Part shown: positions 1 through 8,539 of the stretch, in pieces | Numbering within the stretch: the first letter of the stretch is position 1 | How the letters are laid out: every line of letters begins with the position of its first letter | Source: Neopusillimonas aromaticivorans | Lineage (GTDB): Bacteria > Pseudomonadota > Gammaproteobacteria > Burkholderiales > Burkholderiaceae_B | Assembly (NCBI RefSeq): GCF_030344915.1 | Contig: NZ_CP128233.1 | Location: forward strand, 2,852,001-2,916,000 | Reading direction: 5' to 3' | DNA length: 64,000 bases | Made by a program: the position numbers and the translations under genes | Notes under the pieces: model-generated | Databases searched by the model: none | Told to the model about the DNA's origin: nothing | Seen by the model: only the letters and a program-made list of their open reading frames with translations

Positions 1-2
1 AA

Positions 3-236
3 ACGGTTGGCAGGGGAGGACGCGGTACTGTCTTGATGGCACTGGACGACGATGATCGTCTGGCACAGTGGGTGGCCATTGGCCCGGCAGGCCTGGAGGT
101 TTCAGGAATTTACCGTAACAAGGCGACCACGCTGGTGCTTGAAGGCGAGGCATTGGCTGAATATATCGGTAAACGGGCCCGCAAAGGCAAGGTTTTCGAT
201 ACGAAAATCAAACAACCTGTGTTCGCTGCGGCTTAA
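3..236 (+). CDS. parC: DNA topoisomerase IV subunit A, C-terminal end (partial)
   Basis: The frame is open from the window edge and encodes only the last ~78 residues of a type II topoisomerase A subunit. A GGRGT motif followed by LMALDDDDRL, then GIYRNKA and a basic tail with GKRARKGK, match the final blade of the ParC C-terminal beta-propeller, which wraps DNA during decatenation. The pinwheel repeat fits ParC better than GyrA because the protein ends right after the basic tail, without an acidic extension. The catalytic tyrosine domain lies outside the window. The call is fairly sure but rests on a short fragment. Confidence 0.75.
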   Translation, partial: TVGRGGRGTVLMALDDDDRLAQWVAIGPAGLEVSGIYRNKATTLVLEGEALAEYIGKRARKGKVFDTKIKQPVFAAA

Positions 237-272
237 AATGAAGAATTGATTACAACCTGTCTAAAAGTCGCT

Positions 273-1333
273 ATGAGTTTCAAGGTTATTGTTCAGCCCT
301 CGAATCACCAGTTCAGTGTCGAGCCCGGTGCTACGGTGCTTGATGCCGCCATGGCGGCAGACATCATCCTGCCGTACAGCTGTCGTACCGGGGCCTGTTC
401 CAGCTGCAAGGGCAAAGTTCTTTCGGGGTCATTCGAAGCGGGTTCGTCGCCCGCGCAAATCCTGTCCCCGAAGAGCTGGCGGCCGGTTACACCCTGTTTT
501 GCCAGGCCAGGCCCACCTCTGATCTGGTCATCGAGGCGCAGGAAATCCGCATGGCCAGCGATATCCAGATCCGTAAAATGCCGTCCCGCGTCATGGGCCT
601 TGAACGACTGGGCGATGACGTCATGGTCATTGATCTGCAGTTACCGCCGGCGGAACCTTTCCGGTATTACCCAGGTCAATACATACAGTTCATTCTTAAA
701 GACGGGCAGCGTCGCAGCTATTCCATGGCCAGTGCGCCGGCTGAAAACAATCGGGTTGAATTGCACATTCGCCACATGCCGGGCGGGGTGTTTACCGACC
801 ATGTCTTTGGTGTCGGTGACACGGCCATGAAGGTGCGCGAAGTGCTGCGCATTGAGGGGCCGCTGGGGTCATTTTTCTTGCGTGAAGATTCTGAAAAACC
901 CATTGTGTTTCTGGCCAGCGGTACCGGTTTTGCACCGGTCAAGGCTATTATTGAGCACATGATTGCCATCGGTAACACGCGTCCGGCCGTATTGTATTGG
1001 GGCGGGCGTCGGCCGGCCGACCTGTACATGCACGAACTGGCCCAATCGTGGGAAGCCTGCTTGCCGGGCTTCAGGTATGTGCCGGTGGTGTCCGACGCAC
1101 AGCCAGAAGACCAATGGGTCGGGCGTACCGGCTTCGTTCACAAGGCCGTTCAGGCCGATATTCCCGACTTGTCGGGCTATCAGGTGTACGCCTGTGGGGC
1201 TCCGGTCATGGTCGAAGCCGCCCGACGTGATTTCGTTCATGAAAATGGCTTGCCTGACGCCGAGTTTTTTGCCGATGCATTTACGTCGCAAGCCGATACG
1301 CAGGCAAACGCCAACGCAGGGCAGGTCGCATGA
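273..1333 (+). CDS. 2Fe-2S ferredoxin-domain NAD(P)H reductase (frameshifted)
   Basis: Electron-transfer protein of the CDP-6-deoxyglucoseen reductase type. An N-terminal plant-type ferredoxin domain has the cluster motif SCRTGACSSC and a fourth Cys in FCQARP. It is followed by an FAD domain (RSYSMASAP) and an NAD domain (FLASGTGFAP, YACGAP). The frame breaks at the C run 466-469: adding one C joins the two parts into a full-length ~353-residue protein. The start at 273 begins right at the ferredoxin domain; the Shine-Dalgarno is weak. The stop overlaps the dadA start (ATGA), so the two are probably cotranscribed. It is either a real one-base deletion or a sequencing error; the physiological electron acceptor cannot be told from sequence. 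Confidence 0.85.
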
Positions 1334-2576
1334 AAGTCGTGGTTCTGGGTAGTGGAATTATCGGGGTTTCAACCGCCTGGTGGCTTTCCCAGGCCGGGCA
1401 CGACGTCGTCGTCATCGATCGGGAACCCGGTCCAGCCCAGAAACCAGTCGTGCCAATGGCGGGCAAATTTCTGTGTCCTATGCTGAACCCTGGGCCAATC
1501 CGCAGGCGCCGCTCAAGTTGTTGAAATGGTTGTTTGCCGACAATGCGCCCATGGTCTTCAAGCCTCAGTTTGACCCGCGTCAGTGGCTGTGGGGCTTGTC
1601 GTTTCTGCGTGAATGCTTTCCCAAGCGCGTGCCCAAAAACATTCGGGCCATGGTCAGTCTGGCCGAATACAGTCGCGATACGCTGAAAGCCATGCGCGAA
1701 GATCTGGGCATTGAATACAACCATTTGTCGCGCGGCATTCTGAATATCTATCGCGATGCCGAGCAGTTCGAGGCTTCGCAGGTGGCGGCCAGTTATATGC
1801 GTGATTTTGGCGTCGATCGGCGTATTGTCAGCATTGACGAAGTGCTGGCCATCGAGCCGGCGCTGGCGCCGGCTACCGACGCCATTGTCGGGGGTGATTT
1901 CACCGCCACCGATGAAAGTGGTGATATTCATCTGTTCACGACAGCGCTGGCGCGTCGGGCTCGCCATGCCGGTGTCGAATTCATGTTTTCGACTCAGGTC
2001 AATCGGTTGCGGGCCGCGGGTGGCCGTGTTGAAGCCGTTGAAATCATTGACAGCGAAGGCGTGTTTCGTGAAGTTACGGCCGACGCCTACGTGGCGGCCT
2101 TGGGGGCGTTTACGCCGCATATTGTCAACCCCTTGGGCGTCAACTGCCTGGTCTATCCCGCCAAGGGCTATTCGGCCACCTTCAAGGTACGTCAACCCGA
2201 TCTCGCACCGTTTGTCAGCATCACCGACAGTGAGCACAAAGTGGTGTTCAGTCGTTTGGGTGACACCCTGCGCATGGCCGGGACAGCCGAACTCTCGGGC
2301 TACAGTCGCGCCTTGAATACAACACGTTGCGCCAATATGGTGGCTTTGGCGCGCAGTCTATTCCCTGACGCTCTTGATTTTGATAATGTTCAGTTCTGGT
2401 CGGGCCTGCGCCCGTCAACGCCGTCAAATGTTCCCCTTGTTGGCCGCACCAAAGTGTCGAATTTGTACCTGAATACAGGGCACGGCACCTTGGGCTGGAC
2501 GATGGGCGCAGGGTCTGGAAAGGCTCTGTCCGACCTTATTTCGGGTAAAAACCCGAACCTGATTTTCCCTTTTTAG
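1330..2576 (+). CDS. dadA: D-amino acid dehydrogenase small subunit (frameshifted)
   Basis: FAD-dependent oxidoreductase that deaminates D-amino acids, normally a membrane-associated enzyme feeding electrons to the quinone pool. The N-terminus has the Rossmann motif VLGSGIIGVSTAWWL. After a one-base loss near 1438-1444 the protein continues with TSRANGGQISVSYAEPW, a DadA hallmark, and ends with NTGHGTLGWTMGAGSGK, the C-terminal FAD contact region. Joined length is ~415 residues, the family norm. The start overlaps the stop of the upstream reductase, which could be its electron partner by context (inference). The interruption falls in AGAAACC and probably reflects a missing base. Confidence 0.88.
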
Positions 2577-2589
2577 GTTGATTTTTGCT

Positions 2590-3906
2590 ATGACGAAACA
2601 TCGGTTCTTGAAGGTGCCCGCCGCGTTGCGCACCACGGTTGTTGCAGTTGCTGTATCCATGATGGGGGCTGGTGCTGCACAGGCAGCCACCGATATCGAA
2701 GTCTGGTTTTCCCTGAACGAACATAACAAAGAGGTTTTTGAAGGTCTCGTCAAAAAATTCAACCGTGATCAGGACGACGTCAAGGTCAAGCTCAAGGCGT
2801 TCAACAGCCCTAAAGAAATCGAGCCTGCACTATTGCAGAAGGTCGGTGCCAAAGAAAAAACGCCGAATCTGGTACAAATCGACGACAACCGCGACCCCGA
2901 GTCGCTGGCGGGCCGCAGCTACATCATGCCGCTGCACACCTTGTTGGCCAAACACCCCATCAAAGATGCCAAGTGGTTCGTTGCGCCGCAAAACCTTAGC
3001 ATGCGCGACGCCAAAGGTCGTTTGCTGGCATTTCCTTACATGATTGATGTGCCGGTGATGTACTACAACATCGATGCCTTCAAGAAAGCTGGCGTCAAAC
3101 CTGAAGTGCCGAAACGTTCGTGGTACGAACTTCAAGAGCAATTGATCGATCTGGCGAACAAGGCAACACGTAATTGCCCGGCCACCACCGACCAGTCGGT
3201 ATCGGTCAACCTTGAAAACCTGGCTGCCGTCAATAACCAGTTTTTTACATCAAGCGATAACGGTACCAAAGGTGTCCCGTCGTTTGCTTTCGATACGACC
3301 TTTGTGCGCCACCTGTCTCTGATGATCAGTTGGGTGAAGGCCGAATTGCTGGTTAACCCGGCTGCCGACATCCAGGCGCTTGACCGCTTTGGTAAAAGCG
3401 AATGTTCCATCCTGATGTCCGAATCCAGCAATCTGGGGCGTTACATCGATACCCGTTCCCTGAATTTCGGTGTTACCGGTTTGCCATACTATCCGCAAGT
3501 GACCAAAGAGCCGGGCAACCCGTTCCTTGATGGAACCGGGCTGTGGGCAACCTCGGGGCATAACGACGCCGAGCAGAAAGCAACGGCACAGTTTCTTGAC
3601 TGGTTGTCGCGTACCGACAATGCAGCCACGTGGTACCAGAAAACAGGTTTCCTGCCCCTGACGCAGCAAGCCTTTGATGCTACAGGCCCTGATTACTACA
3701 AGAATCTGGGTGACTGGCGCAACCTGGTGGCGGTCTACGCCAAGCCGCCAGTGCAAACTGCACGTGGCTTCAAGATTAATAATTATCCTGAAATTCGCGA
3801 TATGTTCCACCGCAAGTTGCATGATGCCCTGGCCGGAACCTACCCGGCGGTTACTGCACTGACCAATGCGTCATCTGAAGCGACACAGATGATGCGTCGC
3901 AAGTAA
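2590..3906 (+). CDS. Extracellular solute-binding protein, UgpB-like
   Basis: Periplasmic binding component of an ABC importer, family 1 (glycerol-3-phosphate/oligosaccharide type). A signal peptide with a basic N-terminus and hydrophobic core ending GAAQA-A is followed by TDIEVWFSL and VQIDDNRDPESLAGRSYIMP, typical of UgpB. A C-terminal region with YYKNLGDW also fits. About 438 residues, the usual length. The ATG at 2590 is preferred to the upstream TTG at 2578 because the signal peptide then begins normally. Permease and ATPase genes are not in the window: the next gene is the tRNA, so partners are elsewhere or were never linked. The substrate is inferred only from family resemblance. Confidence 0.8.
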   Translation: MTKHRFLKVPAALRTTVVAVAVSMMGAGAAQAATDIEVWFSLNEHNKEVFEGLVKKFNRDQDDVKVKLKAFNSPKEIEPALLQKVGAKEKTPNLVQIDDNRDPESLAGRSYIMPLHTLLAKHPIKDAKWFVAPQNLSMRDAKGRLLAFPYMIDVPVMYYNIDAFKKAGVKPEVPKRSWYELQEQLIDLANKATRNCPATTDQSVSVNLENLAAVNNQFFTSSDNGTKGVPSFAFDTTFVRHLSLMISWVKAELLVNPAADIQALDRFGKSECSILMSESSNLGRYIDTRSLNFGVTGLPYYPQVTKEPGNPFLDGTGLWATSGHNDAEQKATAQFLDWLSRTDNAATWYQKTGFLPLTQQAFDATGPDYYKNLGDWRNLVAVYAKPPVQTARGFKINNYPEIRDMFHRKLHDALAGTYPAVTALTNASSEATQMMRRK

Positions 3907-3925
3907 TCGGTACCTGATCGGAAGG

Positions 3926-3956
3926 GGGCTTTTTTTGAAAAAGCTCACTTCCCGTG
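3926..3956 (+). terminator. AT-rich hairpin after ugpB-like gene (weak terminator)
   Basis: The sequence after the stop holds GCTTTTT and AAAAAGC arms around a short loop, with flanking G and C runs that can extend the stem. It sits where transcription of the binding-protein gene should end and before the tRNA. No clean T tail follows, so the call is weak. Confidence 0.35.
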
Positions 3957-4023
3957 CGATAAAAGCCGGTTTTCGGGTTGCGAGACGTAAAAAATTTATG
4001 TTATATTATTGGTCTTGCAGCAA

Positions 4024-4100
4024 GGCGCATTAGCTCAGCCGGTTAGAGCGACGGAATCATAATCCGCAGGTCCCCTGTTCGAATCAGGGATGCGCCACCA
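4024..4100 (+). tRNA. tRNA-Met (anticodon CAT), prophage integration site
   Basis: A complete 77-nt cloverleaf: the acceptor arm GGCGCAT pairs with ATGCGCC, a T arm with TTCGAAT, the anticodon loop ATCATAA gives CAT, and CCA is encoded. One A-C mismatch closes the anticodon stem. The 3' 48 nt (4053-4100) recur at 43586-43633, so the present 3' half comes from one side of the attL junction and the gene is restored by the phage-carried copy. A CAT tRNA could also be the lysidine-modified tRNA-Ile; elongator Met is the better guess. Confidence 0.9.
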
Positions 4101-5176
4101 GAATTTCCCTTGTTTATCAAGGCATTAACGCCACCCTCTCCGGTGGCGTTTTTGTTTTCCGGTGCCCCGTGTGACCAAAACGTGACCGCACTGGCGAATT
4201 GTGCCAAGTGGCCTGCGTCCATGTGGGCATACTTCTTTACCATCTCTAAAGTTTCCCAACCGCCCAGTTCCTTCAGAACAAACAGCGGCGTCCCGGCCTG
4301 GACGTGCCACGATGCCCAAGTATGCCGCAGGTCGTGAAAGTGGAAGTCATTAATCCCCGCTTTCTCGCAAGCCCGTCTGAACATTTTCGGGTCGATCTGT
4401 TGCTGCGGTCTGCCATTGCGGGTAAAGACGTAGGTCAGGTGCGTTCCGATTCGGCGACGGATGATTGCCACCGCCTCATCATTCAGCGGTACGGCCCTGG
4501 CCCGTTTTGACTTAGCTTTGCTGGCTGTCACCCAGGCGATGCTTCTGGTCAAGTCAACCGACTTCCATTCCAGCGAAAGAATCTCGCCAGCCCGCATGCC
4601 GGTGGCCAAAGCAAACAACACAGCATCTTGTAGCCAATCCTTTTGAATAGCGCTGACCAGTCTTGCCGCCTCGTCCCGGCTGACCCAACGAACCCTTACC
4701 GTAGGCTCTCTGGCGGGCCGCAACTTTGCGGCGTTGCCCACCCATCCCCATTCGGCGCACAGACTCAAAAGCCGCCGTATGGTGGCCAGATACCTATTTC
4801 GGGTAGCCGGGGTCAATGGCTGACGCCCAAGGTTCTTATAGACGGCGTGCGTTGGCAGCGCGTCCATGATTTCATCGGTTGTCAAAGAGCTGACGGCGCG
4901 GCCTGAAAACTGATCGCGCCAATACTTGATATGCCTGACCTTCGTTTTGTAGTCGTTTTGGCCTTCAGAGGCCTGAAGGAACCTGACCGCAGCTTGTTCA
5001 AAGGTGTACTCAGGCGTATCGCCTAACTTGGCAACGCGCCATAACTCGCCCTTCAGGCGGTCGTGATACTCTTGCGCTGCCTTTTTGTCGGCAGTCCCAG
5101 CAGATCGTCTAACTCTTTCGCCGCTTGGCGTGCGTAGATCGATCCACCAGACGCCGTTACGCTGTCTGATCGACAT
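4043..5176 (-). CDS. int: Tyrosine site-specific integrase of the prophage
   Basis: Catalyses integration and excision at the tRNA-Met att site. An N-terminal arm-binding region and core-binding domain precede a catalytic domain with Arg in ATGMRAGE, the HDLRH box, GGW, and the nucleophile Tyr in VKKYAHM; 377 residues. The ATG at 5176 has AGGAGA seven bases upstream. The reading frame runs past the usual domain end into the att core and tRNA gene, so the last residues (IRTGDLRIMIPSL) are read from antisense tRNA sequence and the stop at 4043 is bacterial DNA. The gene overlaps the xis-like gene by ~120 bp, as in other int/xis pairs. Confidence 0.93.
   Translation of the reverse strand: MSIRQRNGVWWIDLRTPSGERVRRSAGTADKKAAQEYHDRLKGELWRVAKLGDTPEYTFEQAAVRFLQASEGQNDYKTKVRHIKYWRDQFSGRAVSSLTTDEIMDALPTHAVYKNLGRQPLTPATRNRYLATIRRLLSLCAEWGWVGNAAKLRPAREPTVRVRWVSRDEAARLVSAIQKDWLQDAVLFALATGMRAGEILSLEWKSVDLTRSIAWVTASKAKSKRARAVPLNDEAVAIIRRRIGTHLTYVFTRNGRPQQQIDPKMFRRACEKAGINDFHFHDLRHTWASWHVQAGTPLFVLKELGGWETLEMVKKYAHMDAGHLAQFASAVTFWSHGAPENKNATGEGGVNALINKGNSGGASLIRTGDLRIMIPSL
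4053..4100. repeat. attL core, 48-bp repeat inside tRNA-Met
   Basis: Identical to 43586-43633 over 48 bp, starting at GGAATCATAATCC in the anticodon arm and ending with the encoded CCA. The flanks diverge immediately (GAC before here, GCG before attR; GAAT after here, AGAAT after attR). Together with the adjacent integrase this marks the left prophage end. Confidence 0.92.
4128..4155 (+). terminator. Rho-independent terminator after tRNA-Met
   Basis: ACGCCACC and GGTGGCGT form a perfect stem with a six-base loop followed by TTTTTG. It lies downstream of the tRNA and antisense to the 3' end of the integrase gene. A different hairpin serves the tRNA remnant at attR. Confidence 0.75.
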
Positions 5177-5379
5177 AGTGATTCTCCTGTTGATCGCAGC
5201 GCCAGCCGTGTGACTTTGTACTGCGGGCGCGATATTTCTTCAAGTCGGGAAGGCCAGACCAGCCATTTTCGGCATCCCGGCAGTCGAAAGCCGATTTCTT
5301 GGCGGCGAAGAAAGACTGTCTGGTAAGCCAGCCCCAGCCGTCTGGCGGCTTCTTTCAGAGTGATGGCGGTTTCGTTCAT
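5053..5379 (-). CDS. Excisionase-like helix-turn-helix protein
   Basis: A 108-residue protein whose N-terminus (ITLKEAARRLGLAYQTVFLRRQEIG) reads as a MerR/excisionase-type winged HTH with the EAARRLG recognition pattern. GGAG lies five bases before the ATG. It sits immediately upstream of int and overlaps its 5' end, the standard place for the directionality factor. The C-terminal ~50 residues run antiparallel to nothing recognisable and overlap int, so translation through that part is assumed, not shown. It could instead act as a transcriptional regulator. Confidence 0.65.
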   Translation of the reverse strand: MNETAITLKEAARRLGLAYQTVFLRRQEIGFRLPGCRKWLVWPSRLEEISRPQYKVTRLALRSTGESLCRSDSVTASGGSIYARQAAKELDDLLGLPTKRQRKSITTA

Positions 5380-5454
5380 GCAAACTCCAATCTTTGGCCG
5401 TAGTGGCCAGCATCTTTTTGATTTGGTCGGTCATCCGGAAGCCTCGCTGTCGTT

Positions 5455-5886
5455 TCAGTGCTCAGGCGACCACGGCTTGCCTGCCTCCCAAAACTCTGTT
5501 AACCAGTGACCTTGAGGCGGCGGATTAACGCCCTGTGCACCAAAAGCAATTGCGCCGCGTATCGCATCAGCCACAAGGGCACGAATACCTGCCGGGTCCT
5601 TATCAAGCGAGTAGGGCCTGGAAGGCTGTGCGAAACCGATAGCCCTGATAGCGTCATTCCATCCGGTAACGTAGTCGTCAGAATCAGGCCCGCCGTATTT
5701 CAGGGGCTCTACCTTTTTCGTGGCGTCACGCAAATGGTTCTCTGCAACTTCGATCACGGCATTCAGGGCTGCGGTTATCTCGCGCGGCACGATACCTGCC
5801 TCGTCCATAGTCCGCTCATCTTCGCCGGTGCGCCATGCTTGGTACTTGCGCAGCGTCAGGATTTGGGCGTGTAGTGTTGGGTTCAT
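5455..5886 (-). CDS. Phage hypothetical protein (early leftward operon)
   Basis: 143 residues, mostly charged and helical, no transmembrane segment or known motif. The start at 5886 is chosen over an upstream ATG because GGAGGTG lies just before it and the preceding gene stops in an overlapping ATGA. Several aromatic-rich turns (GYVTGW-like DDYVTGWNDAI and the C-terminal LTEFWEAGKPWSPEH) suggest a folded small phage protein. Function unknown. Confidence 0.6.
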   Translation of the reverse strand: MNPTLHAQILTLRKYQAWRTGEDERTMDEAGIVPREITAALNAVIEVAENHLRDATKKVEPLKYGGPDSDDYVTGWNDAIRAIGFAQPSRPYSLDKDPAGIRALVADAIRGAIAFGAQGVNPPPQGHWLTEFWEAGKPWSPEH

Positions 5887-6379
5887 ACTTTCACCTCCGG
5901 CGCGGCTTCGAGCATGGCTTTCCATCTCAACGTTAACGACACATCATTTTCAGCCCACCCTGATTTAAGCATTTCGGGAGTCGGATCAATCGGCACCAGC
6001 TTGTAGCCTTCGGGGATTTGTGGGGTTGTGGGGCAGGCGGCATCGGCATCCAATGGGTGTCGTCGCCCCTTGAGTATCCGCGCACTGGATAAGGGCCATG
6101 CTTGTGGTCATCTACAAGCCATGCTGCAAATTCGCTTGTGTGGTCGAAATCACGATCACCCCAACGCACTGACATTGCGCCGTGTTGCTTGAACCAAACA
6201 AGTATCGTTGTACCGTCCTTCGGCGCGGTTTCTATGGGCTGCCACGCCACCGGCTCACCCCTTGCCTGCCGGTCTGCTTCGATGGCCTTGTTTGCATACT
6301 CCTGCATATCACTCGCCGTGTAGTCATTACCCGGCATTTGCGGGTAGGGCAACGGTGGTAGTTTGATAGGTTCAGTCAT
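5883..6379 (-). CDS. Phage protein with DUF551-like domain (frameshifted)
   Basis: Contains WQPIETAPKDGTTILVW and THWMPMP, the signature of DUF551-type phage proteins of unknown function. A GGAG lies before the ATG at 6379. After HWMPMPPAPQ the frame breaks in one of two G runs (6022-6025 or 6029-6032, plus-strand view). Adding one base gives PEGYKLVPIDPTPEMLKSGW and an end at 5883 that overlaps the next start as ATGA. The restored length is ~165 residues. Without the correction the protein would end with an unrelated tail at 5933. Confidence 0.65.
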
Positions 6380-6671
6380 GTTGTTTCTCCATTGCTGCAA
6401 GTGCGGATAAAGCAAGCTCATAGCCATCATATGACTCTGGGATTGTGCTGCCGGGTTCGCGCCATATTCTTCTCCAGCCGAACTCGTCTTTCTCCCAATT
6501 GTTCGAGTCAGCGTATTCCCTCAGCACATCCCGCAACGCCTGTACCTCTGGCGATTCAAGGGCGGCTTGCCATGCTTTACACGCAAGCTCCCGATCAAAC
6601 GGGCTTTGTGGTGTGCGCGGGTCGTGAGTGGCGTACCAAGCCTCAAACGCGGCTCGTTGGTTGTCTGTCAT
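6372..6671 (-). CDS. Phage hypothetical protein
   Basis: A 99-residue acidic protein with Trp-rich N-terminus (FEAWYATHDPRTPQ) of the kind common in phage early operons next to DUF551 genes. The start at 6671 follows AAGGAAGG. The end overlaps the next gene, so it is part of one tightly packed operon. No function recognised. Confidence 0.6.
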   Translation of the reverse strand: MTDNQRAAFEAWYATHDPRTPQSPFDRELACKAWQAALESPEVQALRDVLREYADSNNWEKDEFGWRRIWREPGSTIPESYDGYELALSALAAMEKQHD

Positions 6672-6865
6672 GTTCCTTCCTTTTGGATCAGTGCCTTGAT
6701 GGCCGCAACATTGCTGTCGAGTATGAATTGAGTGGTTGGCTGGCACTGCCCCGCGTTTTTGCTGATCAGGTCGGCGGCTGCCTCAAGCGCCGAATTCCAC
6801 CCTGCGCGGTATCCGTCGCCAAAGGCAGCGATCTCAGCTCCGGTTGGTCTTGGCGTGCGGGTCAT
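6668..6865 (-). CDS. Phage hypothetical small protein
   Basis: 65 residues with GDGYRAGWNSALEAAADLI, a pattern resembling the G-x-x-x-G-W helices of many small phage and Rmf-like proteins. It overlaps both neighbours by four bases (ATGA), supporting translation. Function unknown. Confidence 0.55.
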   Translation of the reverse strand: MTRTPRPTGAEIAAFGDGYRAGWNSALEAAADLISKNAGQCQPTTQFILDSNVAAIKALIQKEGT

Positions 6866-7035
6866 GACACGGCCATCCCTGAAAATTCAATCTTGGTAAT
6901 TGCTGCCGCTTGGTTGCTTAAAGTGCCAACCCACTCGACATTGATCTGCCCAACAGCGACCCCGTGGTTATCGCGAATCTCTTTCAGGGCGGCGGCGAGA
7001 ATGGCGTTAATTGTGAGGTTAATGTTGCTGGTCAT
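6862..7035 (-). CDS. Phage hypothetical small protein
   Basis: 57 residues. The start at 7035 is set by AGGAGG upstream rather than the longer reading frame to 7140, which would overlap the next gene. Content (NINLTINAILAAALKEI, then IEFSG) suggests one helix and a beta strand. Function unknown. Confidence 0.5.
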   Translation of the reverse strand: MTSNINLTINAILAAALKEIRDNHGVAVGQINVEWVGTLSNQAAAITKIEFSGMAVS

Positions 7036-7238
7036 AGCGCCTCCTGCGGGTACCCGCGTGGCACAATCACCAGCCAATCGCCAACCTCGCAAATCATCGT
7101 TGACCCGATGCCGTAGTGCTGGCAAGCGCCGCAAAGCCACGACTGCCTGCCGCTTTCTGCCGGGCGCTTTGGCTCAACTCCGGCTTTTCTTGCGCAGTCA
7201 TCGCAAATGAACCGCTTGATCATCTCGTCTTTCTTCAT
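7032..7238 (-). CDS. Small zinc-ribbon-like phage protein
   Basis: 68 residues with two Cys pairs, CDDC and CGAC, about 24 residues apart, plus a further Cys, consistent with a zinc-binding ribbon. Overlaps both neighbouring genes by four bases. Likely a structural Zn finger in an early phage protein; role unknown. Confidence 0.55.
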   Translation of the reverse strand: MKKDEMIKRFICDDCARKAGVEPKRPAESGRQSWLCGACQHYGIGSTMICEVGDWLVIVPRGYPQEAL

Positions 7239-7390
7239 AGAGCCTCCCGTTCGGCGTCTGGCGTAATGCTGTTGGCGATAGATATGGCGGCCATCTCCAC
7301 GAAATCAGAGAAAACTCTCCAGATATCGAGTCGGCTGGACGCTTGAGGCAGCAGCCTGGCCAGGGTGGACTTATGCCGTTGATATGTCAT
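7235..7390 (-). CDS. 51-residue protein like the N-terminus of a phage N6-methylase
   Basis: A short gene starting MTYQRHKSTLARLL and containing WRVFSDFVEMAAISIANS, which resembles the first ~45 residues of phage proteins annotated as N-6 DNA methylase (FSDFxELAALSLxN). Here it stops after 51 codons with DAEREAL, in perfect ATGA overlap with both neighbours and with no catalytic NPPY/F motif. It is either a trimmed remnant kept in the operon or a stand-alone small protein. The homology call comes from memory of the family and needs a search. Confidence 0.5.
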   Translation of the reverse strand: MTYQRHKSTLARLLPQASSRLDIWRVFSDFVEMAAISIANSITPDAEREAL

Positions 7391-7872
7391 CCCTCACTCC
7401 GCGCCTCAATTTCAGCCTTGATCTGCGTCTGCAATATCAGATCCGTTGCCTCACTTTCTGTCAGCATCGGTACGATGGCACGCATGGCAGCCATGTCGGC
7501 TTTGGCTGCTGCGGTTTCATATTCTGTGATTGGCATGCTGTAGTGCAGGCGCTTGGCCAGCTGGCGGATGCCAGCAAGCACTTTATGTTGCTTGCGCCGC
7601 GCCCAGAACATTTCGTAGAAATCAGCGATCCCATCAATGGCAGGTGCCATCGTGTGGTATTGCCTGCCACTTTCGTGCGGCAGGTCGAAGACTGGGGTGC
7701 CATTGAGCGCCATCACATCACCCGTACGTTCGATGTCGTCAATGATTCGCTCAAGTGGTGCTAGTACGTATTGCATCCGGATGAACATAGGGATGGGTGG
7801 GGGCGGGGTCACGTCTCGCCGTTTGGCCCGACGCAGTTCACGGCTCGACGGTTGGCGGAAAAGGGGTTTCAC
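7387..7872 (-). CDS. Phage hypothetical protein
   Basis: 161 residues, with a basic N-terminus (RELRRAKRRDV) and PPPPIPMF, then an alpha-helical body. Ends in ATGA overlap with the short gene downstream and starts four bases inside the next upstream gene. No recognised motif; typical of Burkholderiales siphophage early operons. Confidence 0.6.
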   Translation of the reverse strand: MKPLFRQPSSRELRRAKRRDVTPPPPIPMFIRMQYVLAPLERIIDDIERTGDVMALNGTPVFDLPHESGRQYHTMAPAIDGIADFYEMFWARRKQHKVLAGIRQLAKRLHYSMPITEYETAAAKADMAAMRAIVPMLTESEATDLILQTQIKAEIEARSEG

Positions 7873-8519
7873 GCGATGGCCTCCTGAAAGACCGCCTCCT
7901 GCTTGGCGTGGCCAACCGGCATGAGCGCGAATACCTCCGCGCCCTTGGCACCACGGCGCACCGCAGACAGTGCCAGTGCCTCGGCCCTGGCCAAGCTTTT
8001 TACAATCCGCAAGGGGCGCTTGGGTACGGCGACGACGTAACGAGCTGACGCTTGATGTTGAGCAATGCTTTGCTGTCCAAGCAGTGAACTAAACGCTTCT
8101 GGTAGATTTGAGAGGCTTTTCTTCATGGCGCTGGCGATTGCCTCCGCTGGGCTGCCGTCCAGTATTGGGATCTCTGGCAATGCCTCGCCACTTCCGTCTC
8201 CGGTGATTTCGGTCGGACATTGCAAATTCGGTGTTTTGTCAACCAGGCTTTCTTGCCGATCCGCGACTTTGTCAACCTGATCCGCCTCTGCAATTACCAC
8301 TGGTTCGCTGATGACCGGCTTGGCGGCCAGCCATGCATACCGGTTACCCCAGCGCCCGGGCGTTTGAATCGTTTCGATCTGACCCATGTCGTGTAGCGTC
8401 TTGATGCTGGTCTTCGCTTCCTTTTCACCGACATCAGCCAGAGCAACGATCTGGTGAATGTAGAGGGCCTTGTCGCTGTTCTGCAGCAATGTTTCAACGC
8501 GGTTCAATGGTGTGCTCAT
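7869..8519 (-). CDS. Phage protein with N-terminal winged-helix domain
   Basis: 216 residues. The first ~65 (VETLLQNSDKALYIHQIVAL then GEKEAKTSIKTLHDMGQIE) read as a winged helix-turn-helix ending in a GRWGNRYAW wing. A low-complexity linker and a basic C-terminal part (VPKRPLRIVKSLARAEAL) follow. The start at 8519 has AAGGAA upstream and is preferred to the ORF start at 8543. It overlaps the SMC-like ATPase stop. Possibly a DNA-binding partner of that ATPase (inference from position). Confidence 0.55.
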   Translation of the reverse strand: MSTPLNRVETLLQNSDKALYIHQIVALADVGEKEAKTSIKTLHDMGQIETIQTPGRWGNRYAWLAAKPVISEPVVIAEADQVDKVADRQESLVDKTPNLQCPTEITGDGSGEALPEIPILDGSPAEAIASAMKKSLSNLPEAFSSLLGQQSIAQHQASARYVVAVPKRPLRIVKSLARAEALALSAVRRGAKGAEVFALMPVGHAKQEAVFQEAIA

Positions 8520-8539
8520 ATTTATTCCTTGGTTGGGCC

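Noticed and set aside
5240..5434. Minus-strand ORF starting MTDQIKKMLATTAKDWS upstream of and overlapping the excisionase gene
   Set aside because: The first 20 residues are plausible but the rest overlaps the better-supported excisionase gene in another frame, so a real gene could not be shown.
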